From: Girardinichthys multiradiatus
Taxonomy: Eukaryota; Chordata; Actinopteri; Cyprinodontiformes; Goodeidae
Length of the DNA stretch: 64,000 nucleotides
Assembly (NCBI RefSeq): GCF_021462225.1
Contig: NC_061794.1
Coordinates: 40,920,914-40,984,913, forward strand
Direction of reading: 5' to 3'
How positions within the stretch are numbered: the first letter of the stretch is position 1; each line of letters opens with the position of its first letter. Below the pieces are notes generated by a model. That model saw nothing but the letters and a program-made list of their open reading frames with translations. It did no database searches and had not been told where the DNA came from. The position numbers and the translations under genes were made by a program. Positions 48,401-60,449 of this stretch are shown one piece after another.

Positions 48401-51400
48401 TCCACTGTGTTTTATCAAGGGCAGGGTCAATGCAGCTAGCTATCAGGAGATTTTGGAGCACTTCATGCTTCCATCTGCTGAAAAGCTTTATGGAGATGAA
48501 GATTTAATTTTTCAGCACGACCTGGCACCTGCTCACAGTGCCAAAACCACTGGTAAATGGTTTACTGACCATGGTATCACTGTGCTCAATTGGCCTGCCA
48601 ACTCTCCTGACCTGAACCCCATAGAGAATCTGTGGGATATTGTGAAGAGAACGTTGAGAGACTCAAGACCCAACACTCTGGATGAGCTAAAGGCCGCTAT
48701 CGAAGCATCCTGGGCCTCCATAAGACCTCAGCAGTGCCACAGGCTGATTGCCTCCATGCCACGCCGCATTGAAGCAGTCATTTCTGCAAAAGGATTCCCG
48801 ACCAAGTATTGAGTGCATAACTGTACATGATTATTTGAAGGTTGACGTTTTTTGTATTAAAAACACTTTTCTTTTATTGGTCGGATGAAATATGCTAATT
48901 TTGTGAGATAGGAATTTTGGGTTTTCATGAGCTGTATGCCAGAATCATCCGTATTAAGACAATAAAAGACCTGAAATATTTCAGTTACTGTGCAATGAAT
49001 CTAAAATATATGAATGTTAAATTTTCATCATGACATTATGGAAAATAATGAACTTTATCACAATATGCTAATATTTTGAGAAGGACCTGTACAGGCCATG
49101 TACCCTTCCTGTGACAATTTATTTCTATCAAGCAATTCTAATACTGAAAAAGTGGCTGAGGTTCTGTCATTTGGTCAAAACCTTTTGCTCTTGTGATTAT
49201 AGTGCTGGCTGTGGAAGAACAGGAGCTCTTTGTGTTATTGATTACACATGGAACCTCCTCAGGAGTCAGGTAATTCTATCCTCAGGAGTCACACATTGTG
49301 TCTGAGTAGTGTATGAATATTATTGTTCTGACTGGTTGGACAGTGATGAATTTTGTATGTCTTATATGTGCCTGCTTATAGAAGCTCACCTCAGATTTTA
49401 ACATCTATAACTTAGTACAAGACATGAGAACCCAGAGGCCATCTGTAGTTCAAACCAAGGTAATTATGCAAATTCCTCAGAAAGCATTACTGCCTTTTGG
49501 GCTAATAATGTCAGCATCATTTCCTTTCCTTCACAGCATCTAAGGTTGGTTTGTCTTTTGTCCCAAAGTCACATGTTCTAACAAAGCATGCTTTTATTTA
49601 CCACCAGGAACAATATCTCCTCGTCTACAGAACCATCAGGGAACTGTTTCAGAGGTATTTGCAAACTTTGGAGCCGCGAAACTGCCACAAGGAGGTGAGC
49701 AGCTAAAATAACAACAAATCCATCTAAAGTAGTCAGATAGAAAAGTAAAATGTGTGCAGTGGCGATCAAGCTTCCTTTCAGTAAATGTTTAATGTTGTGG
49801 CCAGTGCGCTGTAAGGTCCAAATAAAGCTTACACTATTTGGATATTTCAGATTTCAAGCCCTTATTTCTGTTATTTTGAGATTATGGAATACAGCTAATA
49901 AAAACTTGTAATTAATTATTTTAGAAAATTGGAATTGAAATGTTACATGATCAAAATATGATTTTAATACAGAAATGCAGGCAATCATGGAGAAGACTGT
50001 TAATATGACAGTTGACCAGTAGACAGTCATTGACACCCTCTATAAAGAGGGTAGACCACAAAGGTTCATTGCTACAGAAGCTGACTGTAAAAATATTATA
50101 ACCAAGCATATTAAAGGGAAGGTTAAGTAAAAGGAAAATGTGTGAACAGCAACAGGGATAACTGCAGCCTTGAGAGGATGATGAAGCAAATGCCATTTGA
50201 GAGTTTGGGGGGATTTACAAGCCATGGACTGCAGCTAGAGTCAGTTCTTCAAGAGCCACTAAATATAGATATATAGGACATGACTACAAATGTCACATTT
50301 CCCATGTGACAGTTGTAGGCCATATCCTGTACATTTCTGTATACAGGACATGGCCTGACACTGTCACATTTCTGGTGTGAAGCACTTCATGCCTTAACTT
50401 GCTGACAAGTTGTATGGAGATGCAGATTTTAGTTTTTCAACAGGACTTGGCACTTACCTACACTGCCAAAAGTACCAATATCATGTATAGTGACTTAAAC
50501 CCCATAAAGAACTATGTTTAGAGGAGGATGAAAGAGACCAGACCCATTAATATGAACTGAGGGGCAGTCCCATTAAAGCAACCTAACACCTAAACACCTA
50601 GAATCCGGTTGCTTCAATACCATGTTGCATTAATGCACTAATTCTGACAAGGGGTGCACTGATCAAGGTGTTGAATGCATAATTTTTTATTAGTCTTATG
50701 TTGTTTTAAGAGAAACATACTTTTTATCAAAATTAGTGTTTAAAGCATATGAATCTGTTCGTAATTAAACCTAGTTTCACTTTTTGAACTGAATAACTAA
50801 AATTTGCAGCTTAATGTTACTCTAAACTATTAAGACGCTCCTGGAGGTGCAGCAAGATTGGTAGCATGTACTAGCAATAACCATTAAGATCTGAGATCTA
50901 TAAATAAAATGAGAAAACTACGTTTTTTTTTTTTGCATGTAACTGCTAGGATTCCAAATGCAAAAATATGAAAAGCATAAGCATCAGATAGCAGAAAACA
51001 AGCAGCTGTGGTAGGCTTTCTTGTGGTTTCAGTATATCATAATTATAGAGTGCAGTCAAATGGCGAGTGGAAAATAAGAAGCAGGCAGGATGATTAAAAC
51101 CTGTGATGGTAGTGTGCGATGAGCAACACATTTACTTGAAGTTAATCTGATCTCTGCAGGGTTTAATTTTTTCACCTTCAATGGCACAATTAAAAATTAG
51201 CTAATTCAAATTTTGCCTCGTGGAAATAAGAGCGTGGAGGGTGGTTGGATAGATGGGTATTTTTTTCCGTTTCCTCTTTAAATATCATGTAGTGATGTAC
51301 CTTACACACATGGACAAAATTGTTGGTACCCCTCGGTAATGAAAGAAAACCCCACCATGGTCTCAGAAATAATTTGAATCTGACAAAGGTAATAATTAAT

Positions 51401-54400
51401 AGTAATTCTATAACAATGAACAAATGAAAGTCAGACATTGTTTTTCAAACATGCTTCAACAGAATTATTTTAAAAAAAATAAACTCTTAGAAATTTAAGA
51501 TCCATGGGACTGTAGCCAACCTCCCTGGACGTGGCCGCAGGAGGAAAATTGATGACAAAACAAAGAGACGGATAAAACAAACGGTAACAAAAGAGCCCAG
51601 AAAAGCTTCTAAAGAGATTAAAGGTGAATGTCAAGCTCAAGGAACATCAGTGTCAGATCGCACCATCCGACAATTTGAGGCAAATTGGACTTAATGGGAG
51701 ACAACCAAGGACTTTCATTGTTGAAAACAAATCATAAAAAAGCCAGACTGGAATTTGCCAAACTACATGTTGACAAGCCACAAAGTTTCTGGGAGAATGT
51801 CCTATGGACAGATGAGACAAAAATTGAACTTTTTGGCAAGGTACATCAACTCTATGTTCGCAGACAGAAAAATTAAGCATATGAAGAAAAGAACAGTGTC
51901 CCTACTGTGAAACATGGAGGAGTCTGTTATGTTCTGGGCTACTTTGCTGCATCTGGTACAGGGTGTCTTGAATCTGTGCAGGGCATAATGAAATCTCAAG
52001 ACTATCAAGGGACTCTAGAGAGAAATGTGCTGCTCAGTGTCAGAAAGCTTGGTCTCAGTCGCAGGTCACGGGTCTTGCAACAGGATAATGACCCAAAACA
52101 CACAGCTAAAAAAACCCAAGAATGGCTAAGAGGAAAACATTGGACTATTCTGAAGTAGCCTTCTATGAGCCCTGACCTAAATCCTATTGAGCATCTTTGG
52201 AAGGAGCTGAAACATGCCATCTGGAAAAGGCACCCTTCAAACCTGAAACAACTGGAGCAGTTTGCTCATGAGGAGTCGGCCAAAATACCTGCTGAGAGGT
52301 GCAGAAGTCTCATAGACAGTTATAGGAATCGTTTGATTGCAGTGATTGCCTCAAAAGGTTGTACAACAAAATATTAAGTTAAGGGTGCCATCATTTATGT
52401 CCAGGCCTGTTTCATGAGCTTATTTTTTAACATAATTCTGTTGAAGCATGTGTGACTTTCAGTTGTTCGTTTTCATATAATTTTTATTCGTTATTACCTT
52501 TGTCAGATTCAAGTTATTTCTATGACCATTGTGGGTTTTTCTTTCATTAACCGAGGGGTACCAACAATTTTGTCCATGTGTGTCTATTCTTAACATTGCA
52601 ACTAGAAAGTGTAGTTCAGACTGCATTTCGTCTGTCCCAAATACTAAACTGTGTGATTTTGTATGATGTAATCTTGAGCTGCTGATAGTAATAACAGTCT
52701 TAAAGAGGTGAAAGGTTAAAGATGACCTGAATAACAAAATTATTTAGGTAATCTTTTAATGATTTTTTTTGACCCAACCAATAGTAAATCTGTAGTTTAA
52801 CCAGTTATGTAGCGGTTCTAAGATTTCATGAAGATACACTTTAAGTTCAACCTTCAAAACTGACACAAACTTATTGTTTTTACCAGTCTTGTCGGATTCC
52901 AACTATACATAGCATTATTAATGTGCTAGATTATCCTTTTTCATTTAGATTTCTTGTTAATCTGTTTGCCCATCATATCAGTCATTTATCAGCTGCTCCT
53001 GTTGCATACAGGTACATTTGATACTGGATATTTAAATATACTGTATTAAAAAGACACAACCTTTTTTCCACTGTCTTTTAATAAATCTGACGAAATTTTA
53101 CCGGTTTTAGGATCACAAAAATGATTTCTATTTTCAAACTGCAAAATGACAACTTTCTTCCTTAGTAATTGTCAGAGTGGACTTTAAAAGTGTATGACTT
53201 TATAAGTCAAATGTGGGTCATCATTCCACAAGCCTCTCTCAGTAGTTAAAAGAAAATTTGGCCCATTCCTCCTGACTGAACTGTTTGAACTTATTTGGAT
53301 TTGTAGGCTACCTTGCACCTGAGATCAGGGCTTTGGGATTATCACTCCAGTACATACTAATGGATCACATCAACATACAGTCTCAAATGGACCAGATGTT
53401 GCTTATTACACTTTTTTCCCTTTAAGTGCTGAGTGCTTATGATAAAAAGAATTTACTTATCTGATATTCTAGAAGTATAAGAAGTATAAGCAGCCCGATT
53501 AAAGCACAGGTTGTGGTCATTAGTGATCAAATCCTGTTGTAACGTGTTTGTGTTTTGATCCTGGCAGGAGACGTTGCCTCAATCAGCAATCGCTGAGATG
53601 AGTGAAAATGATTCCTCTGACCAGAGTGAGGAGTTTGATTTAACGCCACACCATCAGGACCTGCTTGATGAAGAAAGCAGTTATTTACAAAATTCCAGCT
53701 CTCCTTTGGCCCAGGCTTCAGATAATCTAACTGCCTTTAAATATGAGGACATGCAGTGGGGGCAGGAACAATATAACCCATTCCACACCATACCAGAGGC
53801 GCTGAATGCTACCCAGGGGTTACTTGAGGAACCAAGGGGATCTTCTAAACTGCTTCATACCAATCATACTGCATATGCAGCGAGTGAGAGCATACTGAAC
53901 ATTAATGACATCTCTGTGATGAATTCTTCACCTTTGCCGGCCGTGCCTGAGGCTGTGTGTCTAATGGTGGAGGACCCCTATTTTGACACTCCTATGAGCT
54001 CCCCTTCATCTAAGGAGGCTGTAGTGGACCTAGCAGAAGACTCAAAGTGGACTAGCAGCCTGATCTTCCGTGCACCTTCTGTGCTCTTAAACGACCAGAC
54101 CATGGAAATCAGCTCTCCGGCCTCAGGTAAGCAGAAACATTTGCGCACTTGTTAGTTTCACGAAAACAATAGTTGCTAAATTGCAGTTGTGTGTACTTCA
54201 AAGTTCCAACTTACGATGAAGCGCCTCCACCTTTACCTGAACGAACTCCTGAATCCTTCTTCCTGGCAGAGGAAGCAGGTTAGTTCTCTCAGTGTGGATC
54301 TGTCTGGAAAATAAGCAATCTGCTGCCATTAGATTTAAAGTATTATGTTTGTAATTTAAAAACAAATTGTGATATTCTCTGATTATGCATCAAAACGTGA

Positions 54401-57400
54401 AAGAACACATACTGATTTTTGTCTGTCAGAGCTCCCAGATCAGTGTGAAAGGCTGTCGGTGATCTATCCTCCAAATGCTGCTGCTGAACCCATACAGGAG
54501 CTGGAAGGTAAGAAGAGCAATGGAAAGTTTTTGTTAAGAGCATAAGATCTTTGCCTCCATTTTATTTATTCTTCGTTATTCTTTGGATAGCAGAAACACC
54601 TAATTATTTATACATTGTTTCACTTGCTGTTTCCATATTCTTAGAAAGCGCCCCATCACCTGTCCCACCACTCCCAGAGAGAACCCCAGAATCATTTGAG
54701 TTAGCCACCAATCCAGGTAACATTGTAACAGTAATGCTTTAATAAAAACAAAGTTTAACATTATTTTTACTGAAAATCAAATTTTTAAATGAACAAATTT
54801 TGGTTTTCAGTTCTTGTAGCGCCTCAGTTCAAGGTGCCACTGGCTGTGAACCTGGGTGTAATTGGATTGTCTTCAGAATGGTCAGGAACTTTGAAGACAG
54901 AAGAGTTGCTTCATCAGGATAAAACATTTGTGAGGAGCAAGGTAATGAAACATTCTTCTCACTGGAAGATCTAGAAAATCCTTGGAAGTTAATGGATGGG
55001 ATGTAAGATGTAGGACAGATAAAGGATATCCCTCAGAGCAAATGTTTCGTTAAATAGACTGGGTGACAGTGCTATATCTCTAAACAACGACCAACGCTGG
55101 ATGAAATGTGAAGGTGAAACAATGCCTACATGAAGACATCTTTTTATGTCTAAATGAGCTTAAAAGGTGGTCAAGGTTGATAAAAGGGGTTAAGCAGAAG
55201 CCTGACTTTCATCTTCATTACTTAGGTTTAATTTCGGTACCAAGGGAGTAAATAAAATCTCACTTGATATTTTTTGGGCTTAATAAATACAAGGACTGAC
55301 CAACCTGAAACAGCCATTAAAACAATGTTAATCATACGTACACATAAAAAATATGTAGGAAGGATCTGTCCGTCCTTCCGTCCATCCTTATCTCATAGTA
55401 TTCCTAAGTTCTGGGTCTGCCTGAGGGTCTCCTCCTAGTGGAATGTGCCCAGAAAACCTCCAAAGAGAGGCAGCCAATGGACGCGGATGGTGAACTCCCG
55501 CATAAGCGTCTGGTAGTTGAGCCCTGGCTCATTGACCTCGGCTGGGAAGTTCTAGTTAGTAGTTGAAAAGAAATTAAAATAAGACAGTCCAGTTAAATTC
55601 AAACACAGCATAAGTCAATATTTTCAAATAATTAAATTTCTTTTTATAGTAGGGTTCTGAAAGAAGTTCAGATGAACTCTATATAAATCCCATCCCTGCA
55701 GCAGAGGCATTATAAACGACCCAGATAGCATCAAGTAAGAGGAATGTCAGCAGGACACTACAGGGCTCATTAATACTGAGGAGGATCTCTGTACTTCATG
55801 TTTGACATGGAGGCATTTAGTACTTCTCATGCACTGGTTTTAATAACAATCCAAGCGCTGAAGTAGACCAACCTATGGGCTGTATGTCTAACCACTAATT
55901 TCCAAATGTTTCTAAAACAGCGTAGATTGTCTCAAATTAAACGTGTTTTTTTCTTGCAGAGTCTTAGAGCAAAAATGACTTTCTCAGGTAAGAACTGACT
56001 GATAAAAAAACAGTGCAAACTGATAGTATAACGATTAAAATGTTAACTACTAATCTTCACATTTGCAACTTTTGATGTTTCTCGAAGGCTAATAACCTAA
56101 TCAGTTTTGTATTTTCTCATGATAGCTCCAGCTTCAGAAATGCAGCTTGATCAAACAAATGTCCAAAATTACTGTTCAACTCAGAATCCTCTGACTCCTC
56201 CACATCTTCCTCCTCACAGTAAGCTTGTCCGGCACAAAAGATGAAGAAACTTATAATTGTTTTAAAATGAATGATCTGTACATCAAAATGAGCAAAATAA
56301 AGCTTAAAAACATATACATTCAGAAATCATAGAGTACGACAAAAGGAGTATCTTCTATCAGTTTGAAGGTTTTACATTTCATGTCATAAAAGTAATTATA
56401 AAATCAGGTAAATATAAAATTGATTAATCTACAGTACACAATATTTTTTGAAATGAAGAATCAATTAAAAAAGGTAAAAAATGCTTTTCTATCTGTCTTT
56501 ATAGCTCCAGACAGTCTGACATCACCTATTGCTAAAAGAGCCTCAGAATCATTTCCTCTCCCTGCAGAAGATAGTAAGCATTTCATTCCCTTGTACTACT
56601 GAGATACAGCTAGTTTAAATGCAGTAGTTTGTCTAAAAGGTGCTGCTCTGTCTGATCCTTCAGCTCATGAGAGAAATATGCTACGCCCCCATTCCATGGG
56701 GTCAACACACCCCCTGCCAAGGGTAGGAATGTCATCAGAGTGGGATGGCAGCTCCCAGCCCAGGAAGCTCCTGGATGCTGTCAAGAACCGGAGCAAGGTA
56801 CAGAAATTAATCCAAAGTGAACATAGCAGTTAGTCTTAGGTTGCCCTTCAACAGAACCACTGTAAGTTCATTGTTAGCTGGTTTTAAAGCCAAAATTATT
56901 GTTTAACCAGTGAGTTTTTAACATTTTTAATGTGTTCTTCTAGAGCGTTCGAGCTAAAAGTTCACGATCAGGTGAGTTATCTGCCTTCATCTTACTGAGC
57001 CTTTAAGCTGTTAAAAGTTAAACAGAGATAGCCTCTAGCTTGTTGTTGGCTCAGATTCATAGCTGGCCAAAGACATCAGTAACTTAAGCCATTGCTTTGG
57101 ACCACAGGCCTGGAGGGGTCCCCCCAAGAGAACTTCACCTCTCACACAGAATATAGATCTTTAGAGTTCAAAATTCAATATACTAGTTGTAACCTTTACA
57201 TCATAATTTAATTCAGCTAGTTTATGTTCTTTTTTGGCTTATTGTATTTTGCTGAAATCATGTTTCATGCAAACTAACTGCCTATAATTTACCAATGTGG
57301 GGAAAGACCACTTCTCACAAATTAGACATCGTGATTTGTGCTCCAGTTCTGACCAGCATTCTTACTGTAAAGCAGATGGGCAAACTGTCTCCCAACAACT

Positions 57401-60218
57401 GTCACCAGAATACTTTATATTAGCGAGCTATGCAGTGATTGTACAAGCCCTAATTTCTTTCTACATGATAGGTTACTCTAGAGGTTTTAGCTAACCAACA
57501 GTAATCTAGTCTTCAAAATGGTCTTCCAAGAACAAAGTCCGTCCCAACACTCAAGCTCTCTAAGTCCGTCTACACTTAGTTTTCTATAAACAGCATGTTG
57601 TTCAGGCCTAAAATGTCACTTCCAGCTAATGCTAGTCATGTAGTGATTAAAGGAAACTTTAAAGAACACAGACAGCCTCTGCGGCCAAATGTTCTCTCCT
57701 TCGTTTGGCTCTGACAAAGAGAAAAATCAAAGCTAATTATCAGTAAAAGAAAGTATCTTCTTACCTGATACACTTTATGATAACAAACAACATTCACAGT
57801 CACCTCATGGTCTTGCTGTTTAGTCCCTGCTCTAATAGTAAGGGGAAATCCATCCTCCCTATTTGTGTTTCTTTTCATAACCCCCCCCCATTTCCTGCAT
57901 AGATTATATTTATCGCAAAAGTGCTTGCAACATCGTTTTTCTGTGTTACCAACAAGCGTTTGCACATTAATTCAACATTTTCTCAGAAACAAGCTATTTT
58001 TTACAAAGTAAATTAAATCTGCTATCTGTCCTTAGTTATAAAGCAAGATGATGCTTTTAGAAGAAAGGTCACTATCCAAATGAGAAACTCATGTGGTTTA
58101 AAAAAACATGTAAATGGTGATTTTGATTTGTTAGATTGATGCTTTTGTTTTTCTTGTATTTAAATGTGTATTAACTGAAACTGGGGACTCAAATCAAATT
58201 CTGCCTAAGGCCTAACAAAGTCGTAATCTGGTTCTGTTCTCATGTCTTGATAAACAGGTACAGATCAGATTAATTATTCAGTAACCACAAATATATGGCA
58301 ACAACTGTTGAGAACAAGGTTCATCAGATTTCCTCATTTGTAAAGAAACACTGTTTTGAGCTTTTTGGTTAGTACGTTAGTATGCAGATTCATTTGGACT
58401 AAAAGCATCACTATAACAGGGAGGCATTATTTTTAAATGAAGGAATTCAAAGCTTGACTGGATAATTGTTTTGTGTGCAGATTATTATTATTAGTGTGAA
58501 AAAGTTTTTTTAATCATTGTGCTCATACTGCAGAGCCCCTCAGTGCATTTCCGCAGTTCACTCCTCTTCCTGTGGTCGCAGCTGAAGGAGGAAGTGGTGA
58601 GTTAGTTTGATGCACACTACACAGTAGCCTTTCTTACACAGTGTGCTATTAATAACTATACAAGTACCTGTTATCAAAATGATAGATCCTCAGACATATC
58701 AGAAATAGCAGATCAGCCACAAAATGCAGCACATGTAAGAAAGCAGAGATTCCTTATAAGAGCTCAGATAACGTTTCTGCACAGATATGTCGGAGAGTAT
58801 TGAATCAAATGAGCGTCAATATCTGGGCAAATATATGCTGTGTCTTCTGTTTGTGTTCATCAGCGCAAGTGGAACAAAATAATATGAACCGCAAGCCCTC
58901 CCTAAACAGTGACAGATCAGGAAACAAAGCAGACAAAAGCAATGATAAGGGCATGCTGAGAACAAAGGTAACAAAGGAAGAGCAAAGTTATAAGTAATGC
59001 ATCATTTAAAGTATAGATCAATAATTTGTTGGTTTTTTTTTTGTATTTAAGAGTCTGAAAATATTTAGGCATAAACTGAAACGTAAGTAATGTTATTTTG
59101 TACTTCATGTTGTTGATAAAACTAATAATTTCTCTAATTAAAAAAAATAATTGTGTGTGAAAACGATTTCTAGCTAAAACAGCCCCTCCACCGCCTCCAT
59201 CTCAGGCCGAAGCTGCACCTCCCCCACACAGTAGCTCATTTAATGTGTTCAAATTTGGTAAGTCAATATATCAATTTATAACCTGTCCACATTATATCAC
59301 ATTACAACCACAAACGTCAATGTATTTCATTTGGATTTTATGTAATTGACAAAAAACTAGTGCATAATTACGTAGCGGAAGGATAAATAATACATGGCTT
59401 GGATTTTTTCTAACATACACAAATCACCAATAAGTGTGCCATGCATTTGCATTTAGCCACCTTTACGCTACCCCTAAATAAAAATCCAGTGCAACCCAAT
59501 TAGTGACAGTCCACCTGCATAAATTATTGTCAGTATAAATCCAACTGCCCTCAGAGGTTTGTTAGAGAACATTAATTAAACAGCATCATCAAGACAAAAG
59601 AATACAGTGGACATTGGACAGTCAGTTGTAAAGCTATGGAGAGGTTTAAAGCAGGGTTAGTATCCCAAGCTCTGAACATCTCATAGGGCGTTGGAAGAAG
59701 GTGCTGTGGTCAGGTAGAGCTCAAATTGAACATTTTGGCCTACAAGTAAAAAGCTATGTGAGAGGGTAAAGATACACCGTCACCTCACTCTGAACACACG
59801 ATCTTCATGGTGAAACATGGTGGTGGCAGAATCATGCTGTGAGGATGCATTTCTTCAAAGCATATGTATTGATAAGAATAGCCCAGTCAAAGTCCAGACC
59901 AAAATCCAAATGAGAATTTGTGGTAAGACTCAAAAGTAGTTACATCCCCATGTATAATATTCCTTCCACGTTATAGTTATGCAGTACTTTGTGTTTGTCT
60001 ACCACATGAAACCCCCCACAAATACATCAAGTTTGCATTTGTAATGTGGCAAAATATGAAAAAGGTTCAAGGAGTCTAAATACTTTTTCAAGGCGATAAA
60101 ACGTTACCATAAATAACATTACAAATACAATTTGACATCATCCTTATCCTCAACAGGATTCGGGAGCCGCTTTGGAAAGCCAAAAGGTCCCAGGAGCTAT
60201 CCAGAGACCTGGATCTGA
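33412..60218 (+). CDS. ptpn22: Tyrosine-protein phosphatase non-receptor type 22
   Basis: Cytosolic PEST-family phosphatase that damps antigen-receptor signalling together with CSK. Twenty-six exons join in frame to 844 codons: 33412-33507, 38837-38945, 41053-41129, 41262-41357, 41444-41482, 41603-41674, 41928-41987, 42210-42352, 49203-49269, 49382-49459, 49608-49694, 53568-54126, 54204-54278, 54430-54507, 54645-54716, 54811-54941, 55960-55987, 56126-56218, 56505-56573, 56664-56797, 56944-56971, 58534-58596, 58864-58967, 59052-59082, 59174-59257, 60157-60218. The PTP domain (about 1-300) has KNRYKDI (60-66), the WPD loop (D198) and [10 protein letters not shown] with C230. The tail has proline motifs [12 protein letters not shown] (502-513) and [11 protein letters not shown] (553-563), VEDPYF as in mammals, and ends with the homology motif [11 protein letters not shown]. 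The neighbour rsbn1 supports ptpn22 over ptpn12/ptpn18. No lesion seen. Confidence 0.93.
34545..35487 (-). mobile_element. Decayed Tc1/mariner relic in ptpn22 intron 1
   Basis: The right end AGGTGTACCTAAAAAAGG resembles the end of the element at 36063. The minus strand still shows [13 protein letters not shown] and, near 34560, SPDLNP-like sequence from the DDE region. Many stops and indels. Same family as the 36063 copy, opposite orientation. Confidence 0.6.
36063..37221 (+). mobile_element. Tc1/mariner-like element in ptpn22 intron 1
   Basis: TA-flanked, 1,159 bp, with inverted ends CACTCACCGGCCACTTTA and the reverse complement, inner block TAGGTACACCT on both sides. Inserted in the sense direction of ptpn22. 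Confidence 0.9.
36210..37188 (+). pseudogene. Tc1/mariner transposase with internal stops
   Basis: Starts [20 protein letters not shown] and has an HTH ([16 protein letters not shown]). Stops lie at about 36441, 36476 and 36622 (just after SDES), and a frame break near 37068. The DDE residues survive in pieces: [13 protein letters not shown] and [10 protein letters not shown]. It ends GPTRY at 37188. Confidence 0.85.
37222..38836. other. Rest of ptpn22 intron 1
   Basis: Mostly unremarkable AT-rich sequence. Around 38035-38100 lies a short duplicate of exon 2 and its donor flank (see findings). Confidence 0.4.
39862..39890. repeat. 13-bp perfect inverted repeat in ptpn22 intron 2
   Basis: GACCCTCATAAAT and its exact reverse complement separated by three bases. 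It could fold as a hairpin in the pre-mRNA. No function is implied. Confidence 0.8.
43850..44260 (-). mobile_element. Tc1 transposase relic in ptpn22 intron 8
   Basis: The minus strand keeps scattered transposase-like words around TGTTTCACAGC and GGTCCACAGAACATTC, the usual region between the WSDE and HGGG blocks, with many stops. Boundaries not resolved. The rest of this 6.8-kb intron, apart from the SINE and Tc1 at 47185-49108, shows nothing firm. Confidence 0.4.
47185..47492 (+). repeat. tRNA-headed SINE, tail split by a Tc1 element
   Basis: The B-box-like GGGTTCGAGCCTC near 47228, CTTGGGCAAGACACTTTCCC, and the tail TGTAAAGCGCTTTGGGG...CACTATATAGG identify a widespread fish SINE type. The last bases of the tail (CAGGCCATGTACCCTTCC) appear only after the Tc1 element, at 49092-49109. 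Confidence 0.75.
47493..49089 (+). mobile_element. Tc1-like element with about 200-bp inverted repeats
   Basis: TA-flanked, 1,597 bp. The terminal inverted repeats (47493-47694 and about 48893-49089) are long and well matched, starting CAGGTCCTTCTCAAAATATT. It lies in ptpn22 intron 8, in the sense direction, 114 bases before exon 9. Confidence 0.93.
47821..48812 (+). pseudogene. Tc1 transposase, one stop and one small deletion
   Basis: Starts [20 protein letters not shown]. An in-frame TAA follows GKTQK near 47899, and the frame breaks at about 48240, where bases before FSDESKF appear deleted. The triad is otherwise intact: [27 protein letters not shown]. Ends GFPTKY. Confidence 0.9.
49855..50690 (+). 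mobile_element. Decayed Tc1 relic in ptpn22 intron 11
   Basis: A worn N-terminus ([17 protein letters not shown] near 49990-50050) resembles the transposase at 47821. Fragments near 50400-50500 match the [12 protein letters not shown] region. Many stops; ends not resolved. Confidence 0.55.
51305..52582 (+). mobile_element. Tc1-like element in ptpn22 intron 11
   Basis: Inverted ends CACACATGGACAAAATTGTTGGTACC on both sides, with inverted similarity running about 150-200 bp inward (TCAACAGAATTA on both arms). The right flanking TA has become TC. Confidence 0.88.
51480..52377 (+). pseudogene. Tc1 transposase, N-terminus missing
   Basis: Begins within the second HTH region ([15 protein letters not shown]) without the usual first sixty or so residues. 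Several frame changes and stops (51874, 52158). DDE words remain: [31 protein letters not shown]; ends KGCTTKY. Confidence 0.85.
55395..55520 (-). repeat. Short LINE 3' fragment in ptpn22 intron 16
   Basis: GGGTCTCCTCCTAGTGGAA...GCCCAGAAAACCTCCAAAGAG parallels the 3' module of the LINE at 22615-22690. Badly decayed. Confidence 0.45.
59270..60110 (+). mobile_element. Tc1-derived relic in the last ptpn22 intron
   Basis: Mirrored ends (CACATTACAACCACAAACGTC and its worn counterpart near 60030) bracket a fragment with [10 protein letters not shown] near 59810. Stops throughout. It separates the last two coding exons. Confidence 0.6.
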
Positions 60219-60438
60219 AGAGATGGTCTCATTCACTGCACTACTCAGTGACTTTGGGACAGAAGCAGGTTTATTACAAAGTTTTCAGAAAAAACATCCG
60301 GCACAGCAGAACAGCAAAGAAAAACCTAAACAGGCGGATCTGTGCAGCAGCACCTCCCATCAGGACACACAGGAATGGCCCATTCATTGTGCAATTTATT
60401 AAGTAAAGCAAATTTGAACTACTGAACAGTGCAGCAAA

Positions 60439-60444
60439 AATAAA
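60439..60444 (+). terminator. Candidate ptpn22 polyadenylation signal
   Basis: AATAAA 221 bases after the stop codon. It is the first such hexamer downstream; use is inferred only. Confidence 0.4.
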
Positions 60445-60449
60445 CTTCG

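Noticed and set aside
54551..54742. Independent small ORF
   Set aside because: Intron read-through into ptpn22 exon 54645-54716; the splice signals explain it.
33412..60218. ptpn12 or ptpn18 as the identity of the phosphatase gene
   Set aside because: The VEDPYF block, two [11 protein letters not shown] motifs with SEW/RSK exons, and the rsbn1 neighbour fit ptpn22 better.
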